Below are positions 22,098-34,811 of a DNA stretch of 64,000 bases, piece by piece. The DNA is from Hemerocallis citrina. Taxonomy: Eukaryota; Streptophyta; Magnoliopsida; Asparagales; Asphodelaceae. Location of the stretch: the NCBI GenBank assembly GCA_017893485.1, contig CM030362.1:265403073-265467072 (forward strand). Direction: 5' to 3'. Each line of letters opens with the position of its first letter. Within the stretch, counting starts at the first letter, position 1. The position numbers and the translations under genes are program-made. A model generated the notes under the pieces. The model was given only the letters and a program-made list of their open reading frames with translations, did no database searches and was not told where the DNA came from.

Positions 22098-23951
22098 CTG
22101 GGAAGCACGGAGGCTCCCGTACTCCTATCCCATATGTGTTCGATACATGATACAGTGGGATACAAGGCGACACGTATTAGATACAGCGAGGGTTAAAACG
22201 CAAAAAAAAATTGTGGGGGTTTAAAACATTTTTTTAAAAAAGGAGAGACAGAGCAGCTCGCACTCTCGCGTCTCTTTCTCTTTCTCTCTCACTCCCGTAA
22301 ATTCCCAAATCCCTAATTCTCAAATCTCTCCGCCATCGCCGTCATCACCTCCGTCGCCGCTCCTATTCCCAAATTCCTACTCTCTCCAAGTCGCTGATGG
22401 AACTGAGATGATTCCCAGGACTACGAATTGGTGTGCGTATCGATCATAAAAGATTAACAAATTAAATACGTGATCTAACCCTATATAGCGGAATCTAGGG
22501 TTCACGAATTATACCTGCGATGAGAAGAAGACGACAGCGACCCCAAGATCTTCTGCACGTATTCCTTCCTCGGGTTGGACGTCGTGTGGGCGACGATCTC
22601 CCAACCTTTCTTCTCCTTGGCTGACCTCTCTTTCTCTCCTTACGTGAATCACGAATTTAGAGAAAAAATCTTATATTTCAGATGATCAATGACGGCCAGA
22701 GAAATAGAGGATATATATAAGGCTACGGCAGGGACCATGAGGAGAAGTTAGGGTTAGGTCTCCTAACGAATCTGGGTATCCCGTGTTCAGCCCGAACACA
22801 CAACCCAGGCCCATTAACAATAGCTCGGTCCACTAAGGAGTTATTGTTGCACTACCTTCCTAATCCCAAATTATATTTATGGGCTCCTTTTATTATATGC
22901 TCGTTGAGCTCCCCATGTTAAGATATCGAATGTCCGTCGATCAAATTAAGTTACTGACAACTATATTGATCAACATCTTTTATCCTTAAGTAGTACCACT
23001 CAACTTTATTTATCATGTCGGATGTAATCCGCCTGCAGGGTTTACATGACAATCCTTATGAGCTCCTTAAGGGAACATCATCAACCCGACGTATCGGGAC
23101 ATGGATTCCTTTTACAATCAACAGTCCATCATACATACAATGCTATTACCCAATTCATAGAGGTTGTTGATCCATAATGAATCTCACTCTTTTATGAGTC
23201 AAAGTAATGCACACTGCATATACATGTCTGTTATTATATCTGGATTAAGAGCATAAGCATCCATAATAACAGAGGTGTTTGTTCTTTTTTATAGTCAGTA
23301 CAAAGAGAACAACCTTAAGTGGTCCTGTTCAATACACACAAAGTGTACTAGTGTAAACCTATAGTCAAGATAGACTAATACCAGATTACACTACAACCTT
23401 TCCAATGGATTATCCAAGTCCTCAGTCGCCGCCTTACATCTTCCGCCATGCCGCTCCTCTCCTACTCTCTCCCCGCCATCGACGCCGTCGTCTTCTTTTC
23501 TCCACCGTCAACCGCGCCGCCACCGTCACATATTCCTATTCCTATTCCTCATAAGTCATAGCAAACCCTATGTATGAATTTTTTTAACTTTCTCAACTCA
23601 CATTTTTTCAATGTTTCAAGATACTTCCTTTTTCCATACAAGATGCTTACTTGCTGTCAACTTACACGATGTGAATTTTTCTTTGTTTGATTGCCTTGCT
23701 TGATGCTTGTTTTGCTGTGAAATTTTTACAAAATGTGAATTTTTATTTGATTGATGCATGGTAACAATTGCTTATTGTGATGCATGCTGTAAACAATTTT
23801 TATTTTCTTACTGACTTGTTGTGAATTTTTATTTGCTTGTTGTGAATTTTGAGATGCTTGTTGTAAACAATTTTTATTTTCTTACTGACTTGCTGTGAAT
23901 TTTTATTTGCTTGTTGTGAATTTTATTTGCTTCCTTTGCTTGCTGTAATTA

Positions 23952-23986
<35 letters not shown>

Positions 23987-24075
23987 CCGTATCCCGTATT
24001 CTACTTTTTTGAAAATTGTCGTATCCCCCGTACCCGTGTCCCCGTACCCATACCCGTATCGGTGCTTCCTAGCTT
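22098..24075. mobile_element. candidate TIR element with (C)TNGGAAGCAC ends and an insert
   Basis: The left end CTGGGAAGCACGG at 22098 and the right end, inverted CTAGGAAGCACCG, match. The sequences next to them are both rich in CCCGTA and GTATCCC words in opposite orientation. Within it, 22265-22425 looks like captured gene leader (repeated CTCTC and CCAAAT words, then CGCCATCGCCGTCATCACC). The segment 22430-23400 interrupts it and looks like an LTR or other repeat. A near-repeat of CGCCGTCG-type leader follows at 23425-23530. A (TA)n tract sits at 23955-23984. Ends and superfamily are uncertain. Confidence 0.45.
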
Positions 24076-24828
24076 GTAGTAGTAGGTGTGATCTAGTTAA
24101 TTGTTTTCATCTTGAGGATTTAGCGTTATTGTTCCGATATCAACTTATCAATGAAACGGAATGGCAACAGTCTTCCTATATTCAAAAATATAGTCTTCCT
24201 ATATTCAAAAATATACTTATATAGCTACTACATATTTAGACAATCATCAGATTATTGAGTAAAACAGTAAATTGAATATGGAAGAAGGAAAAAAGGAGGG
24301 GGGGGACCGAAAATAATTTTAAATTTAATTTATATGAGAAGAATAATATTTACTGCATTTTGACTCATTCTCCAATGTAACGGTCCTCGATATCAACCAA
24401 ATTATTAAAATACTAAGTACTAACATCTTATTTCGACCTAAACAACTTATCTGCATCCAGCGGACAACAACACACCATGGTCTGCCATTAGGTCAATGCA
24501 AAATACAATATTTTATATCAAATAATGCACGCACTTAACCCAAATGACATCCAATGATATAGACCGATGACATAATCAAAATAAGATATTTGTAGTCCAC
24601 ATTAAAGTAATAATACTTTCATAGTGCATGTAAAATGGTTAATTGGGGAAGCTCCATTGTCCAAGAGTAGTGATAACTCACTAGTGTAAGAAACAAGAAA
24701 AGTATTGGTGATAACGTTGTGTGGGAAGTGTTCAAGAAGTGTCTTCGCCCAACCTATAAAACATAGGGTACACATAGAACTATAGAAGTAACTATACAGA
24801 CTGACTCATAAAAACTCCCACATAATTG

Positions 24829-26430
24829 TCGAAGCCATGTAGCTTCCATTTCAAAGTGGATGAGCTGCTCAGAGAAACATAATGCATAGTGCTATGCTCT
24901 TCACTAGGCAGTTAAGGCCATTAGATGAAGATTTGCTTGTCCAGGTGTCAGTGAATTTTCTATTGATCAGGTAAAGGTGACTTTCAGTAATTTCTCATCT
25001 TCCAATATTTTACTAGTGGAGTGGGAGCTGCCACCAATAGTGGATGCTGACAGAATTTGACAGTTTTCTTTCATTTGCTTGTGAGATGATTGTCATTTGT
25101 TCTGTTGTTAGACACAATATGAGCAAGTTGGTTACAGCTACAGAGCTCCCCAACTGCAAATACATTGAAGTCAAGGCTTATGGGTCAACCTCGTTTAGTT
25201 AGGACTTAGGACTGAATGCAAAAATAGGATTCAAATAATCAAAACAATATACTAAAATATCTATCATTTGCTTAGCCAATTCCTCAAGCAACTAGCACAG
25301 TTTCAGCAGAGTTTTAAAACATGGAGAGATTCTTTATCAACTAATTTATAGGGAGAATATTTATTTATGCACATTAGTAGCTATTGGAATGTTTGGTTGC
25401 AAGTGATATGGCAAAACAACTACTTGGTAGACTTCTGGAAGGGACAACAGAGGAAAAGTGGGGACAAAAGAGGAAAAGGAGAGAGAGAGAGAGAGGGTGG
25501 AGGTTCGGATGTATGATTGCATGAAAGTGCTTGGAAAACTGTTCAGCTTTTGTTGAAGAACAAATCAAAATATGTGACATCTCAATCTTCAAATTGTTTT
25601 CACGCAAAAACAGAAGGAAAACAATGGAAGAGTATTGCAACTACCCCCCCTTCTTTTCCTTGCTTGTCCACCATCTTACATCTAGCTTTGAAGATGCAGC
25701 CAGCTATTATAATCAGACATGTGATTTGAAAACTGAGTGACCAAGTGATTTTACTATGTGGGTAAACTATGTGAAGCTTCTCTTACAAAATGATCTCAAA
25801 ACAAGCTTTAACAATAAAACAAAACCTATTATTTACTACTCACTTGCTAATAAAATTTCTAAATTATTAGTCATACTGCAAATTTTAGGATACACAATGA
25901 CATTGAAGTATCCGATTCCGTATAGTGTTATTTCGCATGGATACAGACCCCTAAACGTGTCGAAGCTACATAGCTTCCATTTCATAGTGGATGAAAAGCT
26001 GAGAGAAACATTATGCATAGTGCTAAGCTCTTGGCTCGGGATTTGATGCAATTACATGTAACATGAAGATTCGCAGGTCCTGGTTTTAGTGAACTGTCTA
26101 CTGATCAAGTGAAGATGACTTGCAGTAGTTTTTCATCTTCTAATCTTTCACTAGTGGAGTGGAAGCTGCCATAAATAGTGGGCTAGAACTTAACATGTCG
26201 CTTCCATTTGGAATGTGGTTCAGATGATTGTAATTTCTCCTATGATTAGAGATGATTTGGGCAGGTTGGTTACAGCTACAGGGCTAACAACTGTAAAAAA
26301 TGTGATTCACTAACCAAAAGGATATGCTAAAGTAGATATTTGTCATTTGTTGAGACGATTACTTGTATCAAATAGCAGTCTTAAAACATGGAGAAATTAG
26401 TTATCAACTAATTTACAGGCACAATATTCC
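24829..26430 (+). repeat. diverged direct duplication, period about 1.13 kb
   Basis: The segment at 24829-25165 (GTAGCTTCCATTTCAAAGTGG ... GGTTACAGCTACAGAGCT) recurs at 25964-26290 (ATAGCTTCCATTTCATAGTGG ... GGTTACAGCTACAGGGCT). The homology continues from 25303 (TTTTAAAACATGGAGAGATT) and 26375 (CTTAAAACATGGAGAAATT). Many substitutions and indels separate the copies, so the duplication is old. No reading frame is conserved between them. I could not assign the unit to a known element. Confidence 0.75.
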
Positions 26431-26780
26431 TTATCTGCACAATTAGTAGCTTTTTCAGGGTGTTTTTCATGACAAAATAGGAGGAAAACCATCTCACTTT
26501 CTAATATTTCAACCGATAAGTTGAAACAGCCATTAAGCTCTCTTAGCAAACAAAGTTGGATAACTAAAACATTTTTTAAGCCGAGTTTAGATAACTACAA
26601 TTATCTCAACTTTTCCGGTGAGATAACTGAAATTTCTCAATTCTTCAGTTACCCTAACTTAACTACATTACCAAACGCACTATCAAAAACGGAATTGATT
26701 CAAATTCTCACCCTTCAGTGTAGTCAGCTTGAAGAAGATCGAGATACGTGTCCCACTTGTTACCAATCACCTACAAATTC

Positions 26781-26781
26781 A

Positions 26782-26812
<31 letters not shown>

Positions 26813-26858
26813 AATGTTTAAACACTAAAATCAATATATATATATATATATATATATA
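26781..26858. repeat. poly-C/poly-A tract and (TA)n microsatellite
   Basis: A run of about 22 C is followed by about 12 A. The (TA)n then runs to the left end of the inverted-repeat structure. The structure's right end is likewise followed by (CT)n(TA)n at 34815-34887, so both ends lie in simple repeats. Confidence 0.95.
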
Positions 26859-28341
26859 GAGTTAGTCTATTAAGAGATGGAGAGCTGAGCTCCTTATCTG
26901 AGCTGGGAGTGATCAGCCGTCCGATCTGGTTTGATTCAGATCGAATGGCTGAGATCAGATCCCGTTCTCCATCTTGTTTAGTTGAGGGTAAAATGGTCAT
27001 TTCCCCCCTCTCCTTATCTTTTGGCATCCTGGCTCCCATCTCCAGCTCCCGCTCTCTCTTCGATCTGTTTGAAACCCTAGCCTCCTCTCCTTCGAATTAC
27101 TCCCGCGCTCTCCTTCTTCGATGAAACCCTAATCGATCTGAGAGAAACCCCCATTCTCCTTCTACGATTTCTACTTTCTGAGAGAAACCCCCAACTCTCC
27201 TACGATTTCCCATTCTCCTTCTACGATTTCTTGAATCTGAGAGAAACCCCCAACTCAAATCCGCTGGTCGAATGGCTGTCTCTTTCTCTCTCTCTCTGCG
27301 ATCGAAGACCCAATTCGCAATTAGGGTTGCGAGGCGCTCTCTCTCTCTCTCTTCGACGTCAAACCCAGCTTCCGATTAGGGTTTCGATTCCTCATCGATG
27401 GTTTGTTATCAACTGTAACCCTCTTCAGCGATGGTAATGTTCCCGTTCTCATATTTTGATTCCATTTCGTATATGGGTTTTCTTTGTTTTGATTATTGCT
27501 TTGATGGGTTTGTTGTTTTGGGGTTGAAACTAGATCTGGGTTCGAAATTTTTCGGTGTTTGAGATGTTGGGTTGTTATGGGTATGTTTAGATCTATTGAA
27601 TTTGATGTCTTTTTTAGATGGATCTCTAAGATCTGCATCAAAGAAGTGGAAAATGAATCACCCCATGTTGAATTTTGGTATTCACAGCTATTGATTTTTT
27701 CTTATAGTCCTAGGACCTTATTCATAATGCCGAGTTCATCTATGGCTGGTGTAGACAGCACAACTCCAAGTTGTTGCTAGCTAGCCCCTTTTTTTTTTTT
27801 GGACAGAATGTTGCTAGGTAGTTGTCTGTCCCTCCTTTCAGCCAGTTAAATTAGATTCAAATGCCAAATCGTCTTTAAATTAGATTCAAATGCTAAAAGT
27901 ATGTAATTGATAACAAGAGGGAAACTGCTTGAGATGGTTTGGGCATGTTTAATGGAAACCCAGAAGAAGGTGTATAGAGAAATGAGAGGTAGTTGAAAAC
28001 ATGGAGATGTTTAAAAGTTGATTAGAAGTCTCGACTTGGTTTGGGTGTGATTTCTCGAGAAGAGATCGGCTAATGACAGAGATTTATCAACTGGGTTAAG
28101 TATGAACAATCTTGTATACTTTTGAGTTTTAGTAGTTTAGTATGAACTGGAGAAGGTAGGCTTTGTTGCTATGAAGTGCATACTAGATAGGGGATTTTGG
28201 GGGTTTTGGAGAGAAAAAGAAAAATCTAATTAGACATTGGCATCGAGTTAGGATTGCGACGAAGATTAGGGGTTTCTCACTTTCTCTGAAGATTTTTTGG
28301 TGGGTTGTCACTATAAATGTTCTTTATATGTACTCAAAAAA
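26859..28341 (+). repeat. left arm of the large inverted repeat
   Basis: It is a near-perfect inverse of 33332-34814. It holds a leader-like block at 27040-27430 with repeated GAGAGAAACCCCCA phrases, then T-rich intron-like sequence. A 73-codon open stretch at 27559-27780 is identical in the other arm. That stretch has no recognised domain, and I do not call it a gene. Confidence 0.93.
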
Positions 28342-29128
28342 AAACTCTACAATATATACAAAGGTGACTTTCTTTTTTTTCCTGCGGAATTCCCTTGCTC
28401 TACACTTTATATATATTTCTTAATATATCCTAATATATCCCTGCAGCTTGAACCTCCTTTGTGGGTTAAAACCTAAGCTGTGAGGAGTGGTATGTTTTCT
28501 TAATTCCGTGACTAATGCACATGTTGTGGGTTAAAACCTAAGCTGTGAGGAATGCGTTTTGGGTACTCTTGGGGTGCATTCTCAAGAACATGGTGAGATT
28601 ACTTCTCTTCTTTCAATTTCATTTTTGAACATCAGTCAACAACTTTTTTACGATTGTTCATTAATTAATTTCCATTCACTTGTTCAAACTCTTTATTGTT
28701 AATTAATTTGTCAGGTAATGTTTGCATCTGAAGAATAGTATGTGGAGCAAGAGGATCGGCTACAATATGTCAGGGAAGTATTCGATTCCCCAAATAGTCT
28801 GTTATATTCATGTGATTGTGAGTTTGCTTCCTTGTTGGATAACTTGGATTCTAGTTTTAAAAGTGACGATGAGATGGATTATGTTTATGAAGTTGCACAC
28901 TATAAATCATTTATTTAATGATTTGTAGGAGTGACTTGTGATGAATTAATCCTATCTGAGCTTTATTTTTCCTAATTGGTTTTAAGTAATGATGAGATGG
29001 ATTATGTTTCTGAAGTTGCACACTATGATTTAATGATTAATAGGAGTGACTAGTGATGAAATAATCCTATCTGAGCTTTACGATTGTCACTTCACTGAAT
29101 GTTGCTAAATTCCCTGACTCATATATAG

Positions 29129-29300
29129 TTAGTCTATTAAGAGCTGGGAAACTGAAATCCTTATTGGGAGCTGGAGTTTTCAGTTATTCGATCGCGATTG
29201 ATCGCGATCAAACGGCTCAGATTTGATCCCGCTTATCTTGGCTTTGTCGAGGGGCAAAAGGGGCAAAATCGTTAATTAATGTTCTTTAATACCAAATAGC
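29129..29300 (+). repeat. third, internal copy of the inverted-repeat terminus
   Basis: TAGTTAGTCTATTAAGAGCTGG at 29129 repeats the outer terminus. The next ~130 bp also follow it loosely: a GAGCTGG block, a TGATCGCGATCAAACGGCTCAGAT block equivalent to GATCAGCCGTCCGATC...GGCTGAGAT, and GGGGCAAAAGGGGCAAAAT. It is about 70% similar by eye, so it represents an older end of the same family. The partner end on the other side is not separately visible. Confidence 0.7.
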
Positions 29301-29349
29301 ACATTTGTTAAATTAATCGTTATGTCCTGCAAACTGTTGATGGACATAA

Positions 29350-30540
29350 AAGAGATGCATGACGATATTTGTTTTTGTTTGGTTGGTAGAAATTGACAAT
29401 CGTGGAGATGATGATGATATATTCTGATCCTATATAACTTTAACAAATTTCCATACTGTGCACAATTTCCATACTGTGCACAATTTAACTTTAACTTTGT
29501 ATACGCATTTTTTATGATCTCTTATATATTTGAAATGTCGTTTGTCATAGTCAAATTTATTTTTGTTTTCTGTTTGCCTGTTGAAGATGCTCAAAATTGA
29601 TTGATGTACTTGATCGAGCTGACATTTTTAAAATTTCCCCCTCTCCAGTAACAATCTGGATGACATGATAACTTATCAATCTATAATGAAGCTAAAATTG
29701 CTTCCCATGGCTTTGTTCGAACGAGAACTTTGGGATATTGTCAGGGACAAAAAATGCATCTCCAAGCCAGAAAGAAGAGAGGTGAACTTTCCATATTTAT
29801 GGAATTCTGTTTAGTATCAATTTTTTTATTGTATAAATTAATTTTATTTGCACTTGATCGTTGCTCATAAATCAGAAGAGAACAAGTTGTGACTATAATG
29901 ATAATTTGATTAGGTTTTTTTCATCTAATACATTCAATAATTTTGTGGCACTACTATGTTCTCTCTATAACAAGATTGCTTACCTTTTCAGTTGCCATTG
30001 TGTGTATGCTCATCATAGCCAAGTTTTCACTACATTGGCCTATCTGATTATGTCCATGCTTTATTTTAGCGCTTCTTAGTTTATCTAATTGTTGGTGACA
30101 TTATTTTTATCTTAAATGCAGTAATTCTATTGATTTGTTTGTTGACGATATTTTGTTGTTTCCAGGCGACGATATTTTGTTTTCTGAGCCTACTATATTT
30201 TTTAAATAAAAAATTTGTTGTTTCCAGGCTGTTTGAGCTCTGTTTAATTTTGTTTTCAGGTTGAATAGTACTACTTGATAGTTTGTAGTAGTATTTCAGA
30301 TCATGAATACATCTTTAATTATGTTTCTCTAATCTTTTCAGGAGTAGCAGTAGCAGGAGAAGCACACGTTTGTTCGCATTCAATAGACAGCAGCAGCCAT
30401 CAAAAGCAGCAACAGCTCTTTTTTATGTTGTTTATGTTGTTTAGTGTAAAAGCTTATGTTCTTTCAGTTGGAGGAGCCGAATGTGTAATCAAGTAAAGAT
30501 TACAGTCAGTTGGAGGAGCCGAATGTGTATTGCCTAAGTT
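29350..30540 (+). other. central spacer with short exon-like islands, no gene call
   Basis: Islands with coding-like composition sit in AT-rich DNA. One lies near 29595-29660 (KLIDVLDRADIFKI). One at 29685-29780 reads either MALFERELWDIVRDKK or ASHGFVRTRTLGYC by frame. Another lies at 30345-30420. GGAGGAGCCGAATGTGTA is duplicated near 30472 and 30512. I do not recognise any family. They could be captured exons of an unknown host gene, and confidence is low. Confidence 0.3.
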
Positions 30541-31354
30541 CTAAACTTCTAATGTTTCTATGATATATGATTTTCTGATTTTATTATTTTGAATGATTAT
30601 ATGGGATATTTTATGAGTAATCAGTGACGTGGTATTGTTTGTTATTGATTAGTACTGAAAACTATTACAGAAAATCATTGTCATATAAATATTTCTTGTT
30701 CTGTTTATTGCATTTCTCAGTTGTGACATGTTGAAAGTTCATCTTTTGCAGGGAGTAATTTTTAAAACATACCAATTCTATTGTTTTGTTACCTAAACTA
30801 CCAGTTATGAAAGTTCATCAGTAGTTACTATGAATTTCATAATGTGCAATACAAGTTGTTTATAACTATTGTACTCTTCCTCTTTTCGTTTTGTTTTTTA
30901 GGCTCCTCTTCTCGTGTTTTAATGGCTACTATATGATTTGCTATAACTGAAAGCTACAGCTGATGCTGATGCTGATACTTCACTGAAATTCATAATAACT
31001 ACTGATGCAGATATTTTCAGCACATAAGTAGCCAACAGAGTTGGTTCTTTTTTAATCCCAAAACAACCTCAATATTGCTCTAAACACCATAATTATTGTG
31101 GCACACCAGCTAAAAAAATCTAGTTGTGTTCTTAATTTAGACTACTAATCAAACCAAACACCGATGCAGAGCAGCAGAGGTAGCCGAATAAGAAATGCTT
31201 TGTTATTCAATTGAAGCACACAGAAAACTATTTTCTAAAACTCTCCAAACCCTACCACCTAAACAAAATTTGTACCTTACAGACGACAATGCATACTTTC
31301 AAATGAACCGCCTTTCTTCTATCATATAAAACTTCACTTCAGGATATCATTCAC

Positions 31355-31777
31355 TTACATCTTTTTGAAACGGACTGATAATGTTAATAAATCATTATGA
31401 ACCAAATAATACACTAACACCATCAACAGAAAGTACACTGAAAACTTGAATGTCACAAAAATACACAATGAAGATATCAACAGAAAGCAACATTCATTTG
31501 TAAATTTAAATTGCCTTGAAGCCACTACAACTTGACTCAAGACCGGACCCCACTTGCTGGAATATGAGCTCCAATGAATTAAGAAATTTTGCTTTTTGAA
31601 CGCCGCTGCTTTAAGAGATTCAATCACTTCAATAGGTACTCCGAGGAATGTAATATCTTTTAGACTTCGTTTCGTAACACAGTACCTCAACCGAGTATTT
31701 GTATGTGGTCCTTGATATCTCAACTCATTTCTGTGGCTTACCAATTGAGTGAAGGTATACGGAGACAGAAACAACAC
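31355..31777 (-). CDS. 140-codon ORF of unknown function in the inverted-repeat spacer
   Basis: The ORF is open from ATG at 31777 to a stop near 31355. The first ~85 residues look soluble and protein-like (RYCVTKRSLKDITFLGVP..., then a stretch with KAAAFKKQNFLIHW). The last ~50 residues are hydrophobic (SLCIFVTFKFSVYFLLMVL). The T-rich composition of that tail is what intron or UTR DNA would give by chance. The first part may be one captured exon followed by read-through into non-coding DNA. No domain, splice partner or promoter is recognised. It may equally be a chance ORF. Confidence 0.25.
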   Translation of the reverse strand: MLFLSPYTFTQLVSHRNELRYQGPHTNTRLRYCVTKRSLKDITFLGVPIEVIESLKAAAFKKQNFLIHWSSYSSKWGPVLSQVVVASRQFKFTNECCFLLISSLCIFVTFKFSVYFLLMVLVYYLVHNDLLTLSVRFKKM

Positions 31778-32469
31778 TAAAAAAAAGGTAAAATTAAAAT
31801 ATTAGTTAACCATCTTTCTACACCAAAATTTACATAAACACAACTGCAGCTAATAAGCTCCAATAAATGGTTAAAGACTTTTGAGGGTTGTTTTTTTAAC
31901 AAAATCTAAATCAAGAAAGATACAAACAAAAATTAGACAGATCTGTCAAGATCCTTTGTAAATTTTTGTCTAGGATACCCATGAGCAAGAGGGGCTTAAT
32001 CAGCATAATAATCATGCAGCTCAATCCCAAATCTAGCTAAATCCCAATAAGCTACACAATGGAGATTAGAAATCATCAGTAAAGCATGATTTAACAGATT
32101 CAAACATATTCCCACACAGTCAAGATTCATTAACTTGGATCAAGCAATCATGGACCTTGGGCCAAGTAATATAACAGAAAATGGGTATATAATTCACAAA
32201 AAATGAGAGAAATATCTAATCAAATTGAGAGAAATATCACAACAAATGAAACATAAAAATGCAAAAATCTAAAATATGTAATCCTTACTAAATTTGCATG
32301 AGTTCTTAATTAAGATTCAAAAACATGTCTAAGACACCTCAAACCAAAAATCAAAGATACAGGAAAATTTTATAAGAGGATAGAAGAAGTCCAAAGACAC
32401 CTCAAACCAAAAATCATCATTGCCTACACACTCAACCGAAAGATAGGATTAATTCATGATTGCCTACAC

Positions 32470-32960
32470 ACACAACCGTAAAGCTCAGATTAGATTATTT
32501 CATCACTAGTCACTCCTATTAATTATATAAATCATAGTGTGCAACTTCAGAAACATAATCCATCTCATCATCACTTATAACCAATGAGGAAAAATAAAGC
32601 TCATATAGGATTAATTCATCACCAGTCACTCCTACAAATCATTAAATATATAAATCATAGTGTGCAACTTCAGAAACATAATCCATCTAATCATCACTTA
32701 TAACCAATGAGGAAAAATAAAGCTCATACAGGATTAATTCATCACTAGTCACTCCTACAAATCATTAAATAAATAAATCATAGTGTGCAACTTCAGAAAC
32801 AAAATCCATCTCATCATCACTTGTAAAACTAGAACCCAAGTTATCCAACGAGGAAGCAAACTCACAATCACATGAATATAACAGACTATTTGGGGAATCG
32901 AATACTTTCCTGACATATTGTAGCTGATCATCTTGTTCCACACACTATTCTAGAGATGGA
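32470..32960 (-). repeat. ~123-bp minisatellite in the right arm (about 3-4 copies)
   Basis: GCAACTTCAGAAACA recurs at 32541, 32664 and 32787, spacing 123 bp, within units that also contain CCTACAAATCATTAAATA and AATAAAGCTCATA. The left arm at 28860-29100 has only about two units. A unit of 123 bp equals 41 codons. In the minus-strand frame each unit reads (S)DDEMDYV.EVAHY before stops. The array therefore derives from a coding-like segment that expanded in only one arm. Confidence 0.8.
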
Positions 32961-33331
32961 CACATTACCTGACAAATTAATTTTCAAAGCAAGCAATTAA
33001 TTTACAAAATAAACAATTTGAAAAAAAAATGGAAAAAAAAATGTTCACAAAATTATACCTGATTCGAAGATGTCGGAGTGGAGAATAAAGGTGAAGTTAG
33101 AGACATAACGATTAATTTAACATATGGACATATTTGGAATTAAAGAGCAATAATTACAAATAGGGCAAAAAAATTATTTATAATTATGTAAGACGCTTAC
33201 CTACAAAATCCACAGACATAAACTAGTAATTCCCAAGTAAAACTTCATTTCAGTGAAACACTTTACCTGCACGCAATTCCCAAGTAAAAACACATTTTGA
33301 TACAAGACTGCTCGGGTTAAACAGTTTGAGT

Positions 33332-34811
33332 TTTTTTTTGAGTACATATAAAGAACATTTATAGTGACAACCCACCAAAAAATCTTCAGAGAAAGTGAGA
33401 AACCCCTAATCTTCGTCGCAATCCTAACTCGATGCCAATGTCTAATTAGATTTTTCTTTTTCTCTCCAAAACCCCCAAAATCCCCTATCTAGTATACACT
33501 TCATAGCAACAAAGCCTACCTTCTCCAGTTCATACTAAACTACTAAAACTCAAAAGTATACAAGATTGTTCATACTTAACCCAGTTGATAAATCTCTGTC
33601 ATTAGCCGATCTCTTCTCGAGAAATCACACCCAAACCAAGTCGAGACTTCTAATCAACTTTTAAACATCTCCATGTTTTCAACTACCTCTCATTTCTCTA
33701 TACACCTTCTTCTGGGTTTCCATTAAACATGCCCAAACCATCTCAAGCAGTTTCCCTCTTGTTATCAATTACATACTTTTAGCATTTGAATCTAATTTAA
33801 AGACGATTTGGCATTTGAATCTAATTTAACTGGCTGAAAGGAGGGACAGACAACTACCTAGCAACATTCTGTCCAAAAAAAAAAGGGGGGCTAGCTAGCA
33901 ACAACTTGGAGTTGTGCTGTCTACACCAGCCATAGATGAACTCGGCATTATGAATAAGGTCCTAGGACTATAAGAAAAAATCAATAGCTGTGAATACCAA
34001 AATTCAACATGGGGTGATTCATTTTCCACTTCTTTGATGCAGATCTTAGAGATCCATCTAAAAAAGACATCAAATTCAATAGATCTAAACATACCCATAA
34101 CAACCCAACATCTCAAACACCGAAAAATTTCGAACCCAGATCTAGTTTCAACCCCAAAACAACAAACCCATCAAAGCAATAATCAAAACAAAGAAAACCC
34201 ATATACGAAATGGAATCAAAATATGAGAACGGGAACATTACCATCGCTGAAGAGGGTTACAGTTGATAACAAACCATCGATGAGGAATCGAAACCCTAAT
34301 CGGAAGCTGGGTTTGACGTCGAAGAGAGAGAGAGAGCGCCTCGCAACCCTAATTGCGATTTGGGTCTTCGATCGCAGAGAGAGAGAGAAAGAGACAGCCA
34401 TTCGACCAGCGGATTTGAGTTGGGGGTTTCTCTCAGATTCAAGAAATCGTAGAAGGAGAATGGGAAATCGTAGGAGAGTTGGGGGTTTCTCTCAGAAAGT
34501 AGAAATCGTAGAAGGAGAATGGGGGTTTCTCTCAGATCGATTAGGGTTTCATCGAAGAAGGAGAGCGCGGGAGTAATTCGAAGGAGAGGAGGCTAGGGTT
34601 TCAAACAGATCGAAGAGAGAGCGGGAGCTGGAGATGGGAGCCAGGATGCCAAAAGATAAGGAGAGGGGGGAAATGACCATTTTACCCTCAACTAAACAAG
34701 ATGGAGAACGGGATCTGATCTCAGCCATTCGATCTGAATCAAACCAGATCGGACGGCTGATCACTCCCAGCTCAGATAAGGAGCTCAGCTCTCCATCTCT
34801 TAATAGACTAA

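Noticed and set aside
34034..34576. 180-codon plus-strand ORF in the right arm
   Set aside because: It is the antisense of leader- and intron-like sequence of the arm. The same DNA in the left arm is not open over the same length. Composition is driven by GAGAGA repeats.
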